The notes below the pieces were generated by a model, which saw only the letters and a list, made by a program, of their open reading frames with translations, made no database searches and was not told the origin of the DNA. From the NCBI GenBank assembly GCA_964629615.1, contig CAZVUD010000025.1, forward strand, positions 1 to 25,851: a DNA stretch of 25,851 nt, in the 5' to 3' direction. The translations under genes were made by a program, and so were the position numbers. Shown piece by piece: positions 1 to 7,066 of this stretch; position 1 is the first letter of the stretch, and every line of letters starts with the position of its first letter. This DNA is from SVTX01 sp964629615 (GTDB lineage Bacteria > Bacillota > Clostridia > Oscillospirales > CAG-272).

Positions 1-73
1 CGGTTGGGCAAAAGAAATATTCAAGTTTTATATACAATAAATTCCAATTTGTCGAGCATAGCCGAATACACAA

Positions 74-110
74 AGGGCTGACGGAAAACGACCGTCAGCC
101 CTCAATTTTT
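74..110 (+). terminator. Rho-independent terminator of a gene left of the window
   Basis: An 11-bp perfect stem (74-84 with 92-102, core GGGCTGACGG) with a 7-nt loop is followed by CAATTTTT at 103-110. The T tract is on the + strand, so it would end a rightward transcript that starts outside the window. No coding sequence is seen in bases 1-73. Confidence 0.7.
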
Positions 111-129
111 GCTTTGCAGTAAGCAAAGA

Positions 130-164
130 AAAAGTCTTTGGAAATTGCTTTCCAAAGACTTTTC
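130..164. terminator. Bidirectional terminator hairpin
   Basis: A 15-bp perfect stem (130-144 with 149-163) has a TTGC loop and A/T runs on both sides. On the minus strand it lies beyond the tRNA-Pro gene and its repeat modules, so it could be the final stop for tRNA read-through. On the plus strand it backs up the terminator at 74-110. Confidence 0.65.
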
Positions 165-165
165 T

Positions 166-404
166 ATATGACAGGATTCAGAACCTTAGTTTTGCGACTT
201 AGTTTATCCCAATCGAAAATTATCCTTCGCAAAACAGCCAATGCAAGCANNNNNNNNNNNNNNNNNNNNNNNNNNNNNNNNNNNNNNNNNNNNNNNNNNN
301 NNNNNNNNNNNNNNNNNNNNNNNNNNNNNNNNNNNNNNNNNNNNNNNNNTTGGCGAGGTTCTTCATCAGTAAAATATCGACCAATAGAAAAAGGGGCTTA
401 AGCC
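166..404. repeat. 145-bp module, copy 1 (interrupted by the 100-N gap)
   Basis: Bases 166-249 match 411-494 and bases 350-404 match 495-549 with only a few substitutions. If the N run is removed, the period is 145 bp. The unit contains a palindrome (CCAATGC with GCATTGG in copy 2), the stretch TATCGACCAATAGAAAAAGG, and GACAGGATTCAGAACCT. The last of these reads, on the minus strand, like a tRNA T-arm with one inserted base. It does not appear to be coding. Confidence 0.85.
250..349. other. Assembly gap (100 N)
   Basis: Exactly 100 N, typical of a scaffold join of unknown length. The flanks CAATGCAAGCA and TTGGCGAGG join directly into the same uninterrupted stretch present in copy 2 near 484-503. 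The true gap is therefore probably zero or a whole number of 145-bp repeat units. Confidence 0.9.
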
Positions 405-410
405 AATTTT

Positions 411-549
411 ATATGACAAGATTCAGAACCTTAGTTTTGCGACTTAGTTTATCCAAATCGAAACTCATCCTTCGCAAAACAGCCAATGCAGGCATTGGCG
501 AGGTTCTTCATCAGTAAAATATCGACCAATAGAAAAAGGGGCTTAAGCC
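411..549. repeat. 145-bp module, copy 2 (complete, abutting tRNA-Pro)
   Basis: Complete copy of the module. It ends inside the 44-bp palindrome at 523-566, which reaches the CCA end of the tRNA gene. Copy 1 keeps only the left arm of that palindrome and then diverges into AATTTTATATGACA after base 404. Confidence 0.85.
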
Positions 550-566
550 CCTTTTTCTATTGGTCG
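523..566 (-). terminator. 44-bp perfect palindrome: tRNA-Pro terminator
   Basis: Bases 523-544 are the exact reverse complement of 545-566. On the minus strand the tRNA ends in CGACCA and runs straight into ATAGAAAAAGGGGCTTAAGCC followed by a CCTTTTTC tract, so the inner part is a good intrinsic terminator. The outer arms duplicate the last six bases of the tRNA (CGACCA), which is more symmetry than a terminator needs. Confidence 0.8.
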
Positions 567-636
567 GAGTGACAGGATTCGAACCTGCGGCATCGACGTC
601 CCAAACGTCGCGCGCTACCAACTGCGCCACACCCCG
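561..636 (-). tRNA. tRNA-Pro (anticodon UGG)
   Basis: The minus strand folds into a standard 76-nt cloverleaf. The acceptor stem is CGGGGTG with CACTCCG (one G-U), the D-stem GCGC/GCGC, the anticodon stem CGACG/CGTCG with loop TTTGGGA (anticodon TGG, reading CCN proline codons), and the T-stem GCAGG/CCTGT with loop TTCGAAT. Discriminator A is followed by an encoded CCA at 561-563. An open frame across the complement encodes the familiar GFEPA-type peptide of tRNA shadows and is not a gene. Confidence 0.97.
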
Positions 637-658
637 AAATTATCTTTCTAACTTTATC

Positions 659-687
659 ATTATACCAAAAAAAAGTATATTTGTCAA
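659..687 (-). promoter_or_regulatory. Sigma-A promoter of tRNA-Pro
   Basis: On the minus strand, TTGACA (687-682) is followed by a 17-nt spacer and TATAAT (664-659), a perfect consensus. Transcription would start about 16 nt before the mature tRNA 5' end at 636. Confidence 0.9.
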
Positions 688-862
688 TATTTCGCGGATC
701 AATTTCTTTAAAAAGTGCAAAAACAAGTTGACATGCACGGGTCGGGCAGAGGGATGCGCTTTGTGCACATCTGAAGCTTATAAAAGCACCCCATTATCTA
801 TCGGTACAATAAAGATCTAAATGGATTTTTGCCATAAATTTATCTAAAATATCAAAAAGCCA

Positions 863-891
863 TTTACAAAAAAAGTTTTTTATGCTATAAT
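863..891 (+). promoter_or_regulatory. Sigma-A promoter of the surface-protein gene
   Basis: TTTACA (863-868), a 17-nt spacer and TATAAT (886-891), with an upstream TG giving an extended -10. It leaves a leader of about 95 nt before the ATG at 993. Confidence 0.75.
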
Positions 892-906
892 AGTTACAAA
901 GAACGA

Positions 907-939
907 ATCCGACACGGTCGAGCATTGCGAGCGTCGGAT
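907..939 (+). promoter_or_regulatory. Hairpin in the 5' leader
   Basis: ATCCGAC (907-913) pairs with GTCGGAT (933-939) around a 19-nt loop, inside the mRNA leader and about 40 nt upstream of the ribosome site. No T tract follows, so it is not a terminator. It may be an mRNA-stability or regulatory stem. Confidence 0.35.
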
Positions 940-992
940 CGGCAATCGGGCGATATACGATCGCTTAAAATTTTTGAAAGGACATGGGATTT

Positions 993-3242
993 ATGAAAAA
1001 GATCACACGTTTTGCTTCCATCGGGCTTTGCGCTTTGATGATCGCTTCCTCTCTTTCACTGTCGTCTTTTGCGGCAACCTCAAAGGTAACGGGAGCAAGC
1101 AAGTTGGTAACAGAGTCCATCAAGGTAGATGGCAAGGACACAGGAGCTACCATAACTCAGGCAAGGCTTGACAAGGACACATTGTACGCGGCATCAAGCT
1201 ACGAGGGACTCCTTAACATAATCGAGGCAGATCCGTCTGACCCGCTTTTGTCATTTGAGACCTTGAACGGCGGTACATACACATATTCAACGGGAACTAT
1301 GGGTAAGGAATCTGTTGAATACAATGCCGAGCACAAGGGAGAGACAGTTCTTGCGGCTATGAACACAGACCCTTGGTATCTGCACCACAAGGACTACACA
1401 GGCGACGGTAAATCCGACGTTGGCACGGATACGCCTGTTAAGCATGTATCCGTATTCAGAGGAGTCATGGTAATTGACGGAGAGCTTTGGGCAACGCCTC
1501 AGATAGCTGACGAGGGTAACATGAGCTGCGGCACAGAGGCTGCGGTAGTTGCGTCTACACAGGCGGCATTTGCTTACACAAGCGACGGCAAGGCATTTAT
1601 CGGAACACCTCAATTCTCAATATCCGTAAAGAACGACAACAATTCTGATGTTTCATTCGTAGCGCAGGGAATAAACCGTCTTGCAGCTCCGAATTCCATA
1701 ATCATATACAATTATCGCGGCGGTAATGAGTCTTATGCTCATTCTGATGCATATGAAGTATATCTTGAATGCGACAGCAGTGCGAATTTCAAGATCGGAC
1801 AGGATCTCAAGGGTACTGTTACACATGTTTTTGCAAGCGGTGACACAAGCGCGCGCCCTGCAATTACCGACAAGACGGTAGTTATCAGCGCAAGAGGCTC
1901 AAAGGTAGACACTCTTAAGGACACATTCAAGGTTGGCGATGTAGCTACTATAAACCCCTCTGTAAGGAGAGACTCACAGAACAGCTCTAACAGATCGCTT
2001 TGGAACAGTGTTGAAAGCGCGACGGGCGGATTCTGGACGATATGCATGGACAAGGTCAGAAAAGACAATCACGCAGGTGACAACACAAGATATCCTTGCC
2101 CCATAGTTGGTATCAAGGATGACGGCACCGTTCTTATGATAACATCTACTATTACCGCGGACGGCAACAGAAATGCCATCACCATGGATAAAATGTACGA
2201 TCTTGTTATTGAGCTCGGATGCAAGGATGCACTTATGTTTGACGGTGGCGGATCCTGCCAGCTCGTTACTCTTGAGGGTGACGAATATGTAAGAAGATGC
2301 GCAGTATCTGACGGTCAGAATCAGGTAAGGAGCGTTGTAAACGGTCTTGCTCTTGTTTATCACGGCGAAGCAAAGAACACTGTTAAGAATATGGAGACTG
2401 AGGGTATAAACTTCCTTGACGGTCTTGGACTTGCCGACACAGGCAAAAATGAGGTGGTATCAGGCTTTGTAGGAAACCCGTCTTACTCATATTACTATGT
2501 AGGATCACCCACAAGCATATGTGGCAAGAGCTATGAAAATGTTTACGGAATGAGAGATCCCCAGTTCAGCTCTGAATGGACAGATGAGCAAAAGCAGCAG
2601 TCTATCAAGCCCGCGACTGTGGACGGCTCTGAAATAATTCTCATCGACGGTAAGACACTTACGATATCGGGCTGGGCATTTGCAAACGGCTCACAGAAGA
2701 GAATACTTTGGTCTGTAGATAAGGAAAATTGGTATGAGGTATCGGGTGGCAGCTTCTCTGCGGCTGACGATGAAATAGTAAAGCTCGTATCGGACAATGC
2801 GTGGATAAAGTCAATAGCAAAGGATCATGCGGTATTCACGGATGTTGAGGCAAACCTTGAGCAGTATGCAGGCTCAAGTGTTTCGGTACATTTCGCTGTA
2901 ACTCCCGGTAATGACGACAGGGCATTGCATTTCCTTACGATCAAGAATATAGTAGTTCCCGTAAAGCCTGAAGAAGAGGAGCCCACAACGGGCGAGGATA
3001 CGACCGATGAGCCTACCGAGGTAACTACGGAAGTTCCCACAGAGGATAATACCGATGTTATTACTGACGGAACGACCACATCAGCTCCCGATATATCCGA
3101 AGAGAACACAAGTAATGATCAGACGGATGCGCCCGAGGAAAAGAATGGATGCGGATCTGCTGTATCCTTTGGTGTGGCTTCAATAGCGCTTATGGGTGCT
3201 GCAGCTGTGCTTTACAAAAAGAAAAAGCACTTTGATGAATGA
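993..3242 (+). CDS. Secreted, membrane-anchored phosphodiester glycosidase (NAGPA domain) protein
   Basis: A 749-residue surface protein. Residues 1-27 are a signal peptide (KK, hydrophobic stretch, cleavage near SFAA). Residues about 80-455 resemble the phosphodiester glycosidase/NAGPA family (PF09992), with the diagnostic acidic DGGGS at 417-421 and a following VRSVVNGLALV strand. Family members remove sugars linked by phosphodiester bonds, in bacteria probably on envelope or exopolysaccharide substrates. The actual substrate here is unknown. Residues about 520-650 form a second, unrecognised region, then comes a Thr/Glu/Asp-rich linker (about 660-715), NGCGS (718-722), a hydrophobic helix and KKKK. 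I prefer the ATG at 993 over the in-frame ATG at 984 because AAAGGA (977-982) is 10 nt from the former and only 1 nt from the latter. It is monocistronic. Confidence 0.85.
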   Translation: MKKITRFASIGLCALMIASSLSLSSFAATSKVTGASKLVTESIKVDGKDTGATITQARLDKDTLYAASSYEGLLNIIEADPSDPLLSFETLNGGTYTYSTGTMGKESVEYNAEHKGETVLAAMNTDPWYLHHKDYTGDGKSDVGTDTPVKHVSVFRGVMVIDGELWATPQIADEGNMSCGTEAAVVASTQAAFAYTSDGKAFIGTPQFSISVKNDNNSDVSFVAQGINRLAAPNSIIIYNYRGGNESYAHSDAYEVYLECDSSANFKIGQDLKGTVTHVFASGDTSARPAITDKTVVISARGSKVDTLKDTFKVGDVATINPSVRRDSQNSSNRSLWNSVESATGGFWTICMDKVRKDNHAGDNTRYPCPIVGIKDDGTVLMITSTITADGNRNAITMDKMYDLVIELGCKDALMFDGGGSCQLVTLEGDEYVRRCAVSDGQNQVRSVVNGLALVYHGEAKNTVKNMETEGINFLDGLGLADTGKNEVVSGFVGNPSYSYYYVGSPTSICGKSYENVYGMRDPQFSSEWTDEQKQQSIKPATVDGSEIILIDGKTLTISGWAFANGSQKRILWSVDKENWYEVSGGSFSAADDEIVKLVSDNAWIKSIAKDHAVFTDVEANLEQYAGSSVSVHFAVTPGNDDRALHFLTIKNIVVPVKPEEEEPTTGEDTTDEPTEVTTEVPTEDNTDVITDGTTTSAPDISEENTSNDQTDAPEEKNGCGSAVSFGVASIALMGAAAVLYKKKKHFDE

Positions 3243-3269
3243 TATAGATCATAAAACAATATAAAACAA

Positions 3270-3312
3270 AAAAGATCACTCGCCGAATCTTGTGTTCGGC
3301 GAGTGATCTTTT
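3270..3312. terminator. Bidirectional terminator between convergent genes
   Basis: An 18-bp perfect stem (3270-3287 with 3295-3312) with a 7-nt loop, flanked by A and T runs. It overlaps the pflA stop codon, so it ends both the rightward surface-protein mRNA and the leftward pfl operon. Confidence 0.9.
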
Positions 3313-4069
3313 ATTTGTCGGATACGGGATGTCTTACGCTTCTTATGCCATCCATTATTATGCCGCGCGCTCTTACAGCCTCACTTTTATCAAGTGCGGG
3401 TATACCTTCAAGCTTGTACTCTATACCAAGCTCGTGATATTTAGTAACGCCCATGCTGTGATAGGGAAGAACATCAAGTGCCTTGACATTATGCAATGAT
3501 CCGATAAATCTACCGAGATCGAAAAGATATTTGTCTACAAGTGTGTAATTTTCCACAACTACGTGTCTGATCCACACAGGAATATGCTTTTCGTCGAGAA
3601 ACCTTGCAAATGCAAGGATATTTTTATTGTCCCTGCCCGTAAGCTCCTTATGCTTTTCGGGATCGATATGCTTTATATCAAGCATAACGAGATCTGTATA
3701 TTTCATAAGCTCGCAGAGCTTTTCTGTATATACGGTGTTATGGGGGTCGTAGGTGATGCCTGATGTGTCTATGCAGGTATTGATATCAAGCTCCTTGGCT
3801 TTTTTGAAAAGCTCAAGCATAAAATCTATCTGCAACAGCGGCTCACCGCCTGTGACGGTCAATCCGCCGTTTTTATAGAACACGGCATTTTTGTTATAAT
3901 GCTCCAGGACGTCGTCAACGCTGACCTCACGTCCCTTGCCGATATCCCAAGTATCGGGATTATGGCAATATAAGCACCGCATAGGACAGCCCTGCATAAA
4001 TAACACGTATCTTATGCCGGGGCCGTCTACTGTTCCGAAGCTTTCACTTGAGTGAATGCGACCTAACAT
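3311..4069 (-). CDS. pflA: Pyruvate formate-lyase activating enzyme (radical SAM)
   Basis: A 252-residue radical SAM protein, about the length of E. coli PflA (246). The 4Fe-4S motif is C28-x3-C32-x2-C35 in QGCPMRCLYCHNP. The TGGEPLLQ motif that contacts SAM and the DGPGIR start are typical of glycyl-radical activases. It uses a 5'-deoxyadenosyl radical to abstract hydrogen from the conserved Gly of PFL. It is the third gene of the pfl operon, 5 nt after the small glycyl-radical gene. Its own ribosome site is poor (no clear AGGAGG), so translation is probably coupled to the gene before it. Here the substrate glycine would sit on the separate small protein, so PflA presumably has to recognise that chain. 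Confidence 0.95.
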   Translation of the reverse strand: MLGRIHSSESFGTVDGPGIRYVLFMQGCPMRCLYCHNPDTWDIGKGREVSVDDVLEHYNKNAVFYKNGGLTVTGGEPLLQIDFMLELFKKAKELDINTCIDTSGITYDPHNTVYTEKLCELMKYTDLVMLDIKHIDPEKHKELTGRDNKNILAFARFLDEKHIPVWIRHVVVENYTLVDKYLFDLGRFIGSLHNVKALDVLPYHSMGVTKYHELGIEYKLEGIPALDKSEAVRARGIIMDGIRSVRHPVSDK

Positions 4070-4074
4070 GTCTA

Positions 4075-4317
4075 TCAGATCTTTTCGTGGAATGTACGGG
4101 AAATTACCTCGTCCTGCTGTTCCTTTGTGAGCTTGATGAAGTTTACTGCGTAACCGCTTACACGGATAGTGAGCTGAGGATATTTTTCGGGATGAGCCTG
4201 AGCGTCAAGCAGAGTTTCTCTTGTAAATACGTTAACGTTGAGGTGGTGACCACCCTTCTGAACATAGCCGTCAAGCATGGAAACAAGGTTGTCTATCTGA
4301 TTCTGTGTTGCTGCCAT
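4075..4317 (-). CDS. Stand-alone glycyl-radical domain of pyruvate formate-lyase
   Basis: An 80-residue protein matching the extreme C-terminus of full-length PFL: LDGY, HHLNVNV, PEKYPQLTIRVSGYAV and LTKEQQ. The radical glycine is Gly55 in RVSGY. In E. coli this segment is part of PflB. A separate relative, GrcA/YfiD (about 127 residues), can replace a damaged radical domain. Here it is much shorter than GrcA, lies directly downstream of a PFL gene that lacks this domain, and has its own strong ribosome site (AAGGAGG about 9 nt before ATG). It is therefore a genuine separate gene and probably an obligatory subunit. The alternative, a GrcA-like repair protein, fits less well because no intact PFL with its own radical domain is present in the window. 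Confidence 0.9.
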   Translation of the reverse strand: MAATQNQIDNLVSMLDGYVQKGGHHLNVNVFTRETLLDAQAHPEKYPQLTIRVSGYAVNFIKLTKEQQDEVISRTFHEKI

Positions 4318-4363
4318 AGTAATATTCCTCCTTGAATATTTTTAAAATAGAATTTTGTAAAAA

Positions 4364-6494
4364 TTACTGTTCGTCTGTGTCAAGACCTTCGAAAAGTGTG
4401 GGGGAAGCGCATGCGCCGTTGGAGCAATCGAAGCTTACTTCAACATCGATGTCGCCTGCGAATACCTTATCATCCTTACCGAGTGCGCCGGGGATGATGG
4501 AGAATGTATTGGATATACCGTCCTGAGCGTCGATGAAGGGAAGCTTTGCAACAGATGCAAGGGAAGCAACAGCACCGTGAGTATCACGCTTGTGCATGGG
4601 GTTAGCTCCGGGAGCGAATGCCTCGCCCTTCTTTCTTCCGTCGGGAGTTGCGCCTGTGTTCTTACCGTATACAACGTTGGATGTGATGGTAAGGATAGAG
4701 GTCGTGGGTATGGACTTTCTGTATGTATGGTTCTTTCTTACATGCTCCATGAATCTGTGAACGATATCATAAGCTATGGAGTCAACTCTGTCATCATCGT
4801 TACCGTACTTGGGGAAGTCGCCTTCTACCTCGTAGTCTGTAACAATGCCTGCTTCGTTACGGATGCACTTTACCTTTGCATACTTGATAGCGGAGAGGGA
4901 GTCAGCAACTACGGAAAGACCTGCGATACCTGTTGCGAACCAACGTGTAACGTTCTTGTCGTGGAGAGCCATCTGGATCTTCTCGTAGCAGTACTTATCG
5001 TGCATGTAGTGGATGATGTTGAGGGTGTTTACATATACACCTGCAAGCCATCTCATCATGTCGTCATACTTGTGCATTACTTCATCGTAATCAAGGTATT
5101 CGGATGTGATAGGACGGTACTCAGGACCAACCTGCTTGCCGGAAATCTCGTCTACACCACCGTTTATAGCGTAAAGGAGGCACTTTGCAAGGTTAGCTCT
5201 TGCGCCGAAGAACTGCATCTCTTTTCCGACTCTCATGGAGGATACGCAGCAAGCGATAGCGTAGTCATCGCCGTGTGTGAATCTCATAAGGTCGTCGTTC
5301 TCGTACTGAACAGAGGATGTTTCGATAGATGTCTTAGCACAGAACTTCTTGAAGTTTTCGGGAAGCTTTGTGCTCCAGAGAACTGTGAGGTTAGGCTCGG
5401 GAGCTGCACCGAGGTTCTCAAGAGTGTGGAGATATCTGTAGGACATCTTTGTTACCATGTGACGACCGTCGATACCTACACCGCCGATGGACTCTGTTAC
5501 CCACTGGGGGTCACCGGAGAAGAGTGCGTTGTACTCGGGAGTACGTGCAAACTTGATAAGACGGAGCTTCATGATGAAGTGGTCTACCATTTCCTGGATC
5601 TCTTCTTCTGTGTATCTGCCTTCCTTAAGGTCACGCTCTGCGTATATGTCGATAAATGTGGATGTACGTCCAAGGGACATAGCAGCACCGTTCTGCTCCT
5701 TAACAGCACCGAGGTAACCGAAATAGAGCCACTGGATAGCTTCCTTTGTGTCAACTGCAGGCTTGGAGATATCAAAGCCGTATGTTGCAGCCATCTTCTT
5801 GAGGTCTTCAAGGGCACGGATCTGCTCAGAAAGCTCCTCGCGGTCACGAATGATCTCGGAGTACATTGTTGTACGTGTAGTTTCCTTCTGCTCCTTCTTG
5901 TCCTCAATAAGTCTGTCGATACCGTAAAGAGCAACTCTGCGGTAGTCGCCTATGATACGACCTCTGCCGTATGCATCGGGAAGACCTGTGATGATGTGGC
6001 TGGAACGGCAAGCACGCATTTCGGGTGTGTATGCATCAAATACGCCTGCGTTGTGTGTCTTTCTGTATTTTTCAAAGAATTCCTTAACCTCGGGGTCTAT
6101 TGTGTAGCCGTTTTCAGCGCAAGCCTTTTCAGCCATACGAATACCGCCGAAGGGCATAAGTGCACGCTTGAAGGGCTTATCTGTCTGGAAGCCTACGATC
6201 TTTTCCTTATCCTTGTCAAGATAACNNNNNNNNNNCGAGGTATCCTGCATCGTGAGATGTGATAGTAGAAATAATCTTTGTATCCATATCGAGAACGCCG
6301 CCTGCTTCTCTTTCCTTCTTGGAAAGCTCAAGCACCTGTTCCCATAAGTCGAGAGTGTTTTGTGTAGGACCTGCGAGGAAGGATTCGTCTCCGTCGTAGG
6401 GTGTGTAGTTGTGTCTGATGAAACTTCTTATGTTGATCTCTTTGACCCAAGTTCCGCCTTCGAAACCGCGCCAGCCTTCATAATTGTAAGCCAT
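4364..6494 (-). CDS. pflB: Pyruvate formate-lyase catalytic core lacking the glycyl-radical domain
   Basis: Formate C-acetyltransferase converts pyruvate and CoA to acetyl-CoA and formate. With the spurious 10-N join removed the protein is about 703 residues, against 760 in E. coli. It matches PFL end to end: NYTPYDGDESFLAG, TSHDAGY, the FGGIRM and GLPDAYGRGRIIGDYRR blocks, and the catalytic Cys pair in DDYAIACCVSSM. It ends just after the conserved GKDD with a novel tail (VFAGDIDVEVSF to DTDEQ) exactly where other PFLs continue into the radical domain, which is encoded by the next gene. The start MAYNYEGWRG follows AAGGAG (6504-6509). An in-frame ATG at 6563 has no ribosome site and lies beyond the family's usual start. 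Confidence 0.95.
6226..6235. other. Assembly gap (10 N) inside pflB
   Basis: Ten N interrupt the gene and shift the apparent frame. On the minus strand the left contig ends GGA TAC CTC G and the right one begins GT TAT CTT GAC. Both encode Gly/Tyr-Leu-Asp, so the contig ends overlap by about 7 nt with two synonymous differences. The real protein reads SHDAGYLDKDKEKIVG, the same length as E. coli PflB here. Confidence 0.9.
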
Positions 6495-6589
6495 CTTTTG
6501 TTTCTCCTTTTTATTCAAATTTATTATTATCAAATCAAGCTCGTGACGCCGACAGACAAGCATAGTCTTACATTGTCACCCAATATAAA

Positions 6590-6618
6590 ATTATATCATT
6601 ATACGGCGAAAAATTCAA
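6590..6618 (-). promoter_or_regulatory. Proximal pfl promoter (P1)
   Basis: On the minus strand, TTGAAT (6618-6613), a 17-nt spacer and TATAAT (6595-6590). It gives a leader of about 90 nt before pflB. A second TATAAT at 6603-6598 overlaps the spacer. Confidence 0.7.
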
Positions 6619-6781
6619 TGGTAATTTTATAAATATTTCAATTATTTTAAACGCTTTTTTTATACTTAATGACAACACATGCAAAATTGCCTGCGTTTTG
6701 CCTGCAATAATATGAAATATCCATGCTTTTAAATGGTATTTTTCACATCCCTTTGAAAGTGTACCAATTTCGTCCATATTA

Positions 6782-6810
6782 ATATTATCACAATTCAAGT
6801 CATTTGTCAA
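6782..6810 (-). promoter_or_regulatory. Distal pfl promoter (P2)
   Basis: On the minus strand, TTGACA (6810-6805), a 17-nt spacer and TAATAT (6787-6782). It would give a leader of about 280 nt ahead of pflB and would be read through P1. A Rex-type operator (TTGTTAA with its inverted partner) was looked for by eye and not seen. Confidence 0.55.
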
Positions 6811-6820
6811 TATATTTTTT

Positions 6821-6891
6821 CGCTTTTTTCCCGCTTTTTCCGCTTTTTTGAAAAAAGCTTGGCAAAAAACTTTCTGGCATGTTATGGATTG
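6821..6891. repeat. Dispersed 71-bp intergenic repeat, copy A
   Basis: Nearly identical to 25532-25602 and in the same orientation. The differences are mostly single-base indels in T or A runs plus one substitution. It carries CGCTTTTTTGAAAAAAGC and GGCAAAAAACTTTCTGGCAT. A degenerate partial third copy (AGAAAGCTTGGTACAAAACT) lies at 6932-6957. It sits just upstream of the pfl P2 promoter. Confidence 0.85.
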
Positions 6892-6960
6892 ATTTTTGTA
6901 AATCGCGTTGACGTGACGAATGACAAAATTTTTAGAAAGCTTGGTACAAAACTTTCTCAC

Positions 6961-6998
6961 AAAAGCCTTCTCCGGTGGGAGAAATGATGAGGTGTTTA
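6961..6998. repeat. Possible relic of a clostridial palindromic intergenic repeat
   Basis: GCCTTCTCCGGTGGGAGAA followed by GATGAGGTG resembles the CCTTC...GAAGGTGG...GATGAGGTG palindromic elements common between genes in gut clostridia, as I remember them. It is only a fragment and has no coding content. The rest of 6495-7066 is promoter, repeat and terminator sequence. Confidence 0.3.
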
Positions 6999-7011
6999 GC
7001 CTTCTTCACCT

Positions 7012-7046
7012 AAAAAAGCCAAGTCGAATTTCGACTTGGCTTTTTT
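7012..7046 (-). terminator. Terminator of the PRTase-like gene
   Basis: A 17-bp inverted repeat (7012-7028 with 7030-7046, core GCCAAGTCGAA) with A and T runs on both sides, 20 nt downstream of the stop codon at 7067. It can work in both directions and insulates this gene from the pfl promoters. Confidence 0.85.
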
Positions 7047-7066
7047 CTTAGCAAATGTCAAATATT

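Larger units (their letters stand above)
637..992. other. Divergent intergenic region between tRNA-Pro and the surface-protein gene
   Basis: About 350 bp without a gene. It holds the minus-strand tRNA promoter (659-687), the plus-strand promoter (863-891) and a leader hairpin (907-939). The middle part, roughly 690-860, shows no recognisable gene, repeat or motif. Confidence 0.6.

Noticed and set aside
166..549. CRISPR array
   Set aside because: The two copies form a 145-bp tandem module with no short repeat and variable spacer pattern, and no cas gene is nearby.
560..820. 86-codon open frame on the plus strand starting MVGVTGFEPA
   Set aside because: It reads through the complement of tRNA-Pro; the GFEPA peptide is the standard tRNA shadow.
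4577..6262. A 561-codon open frame on the plus strand
   Set aside because: It is the exact complement of pflB, a typical artefact of biased codon use opposite a highly expressed gene. It has no ribosome site and its translation has no domain features.
6568..6960. 130-codon open frame on the minus strand in the pfl upstream region
   Set aside because: It spans the dispersed repeat and both promoters. The only ATG after P2 (near 6777) lies at the expected transcript start with no ribosome site, and composition is A/T-driven.
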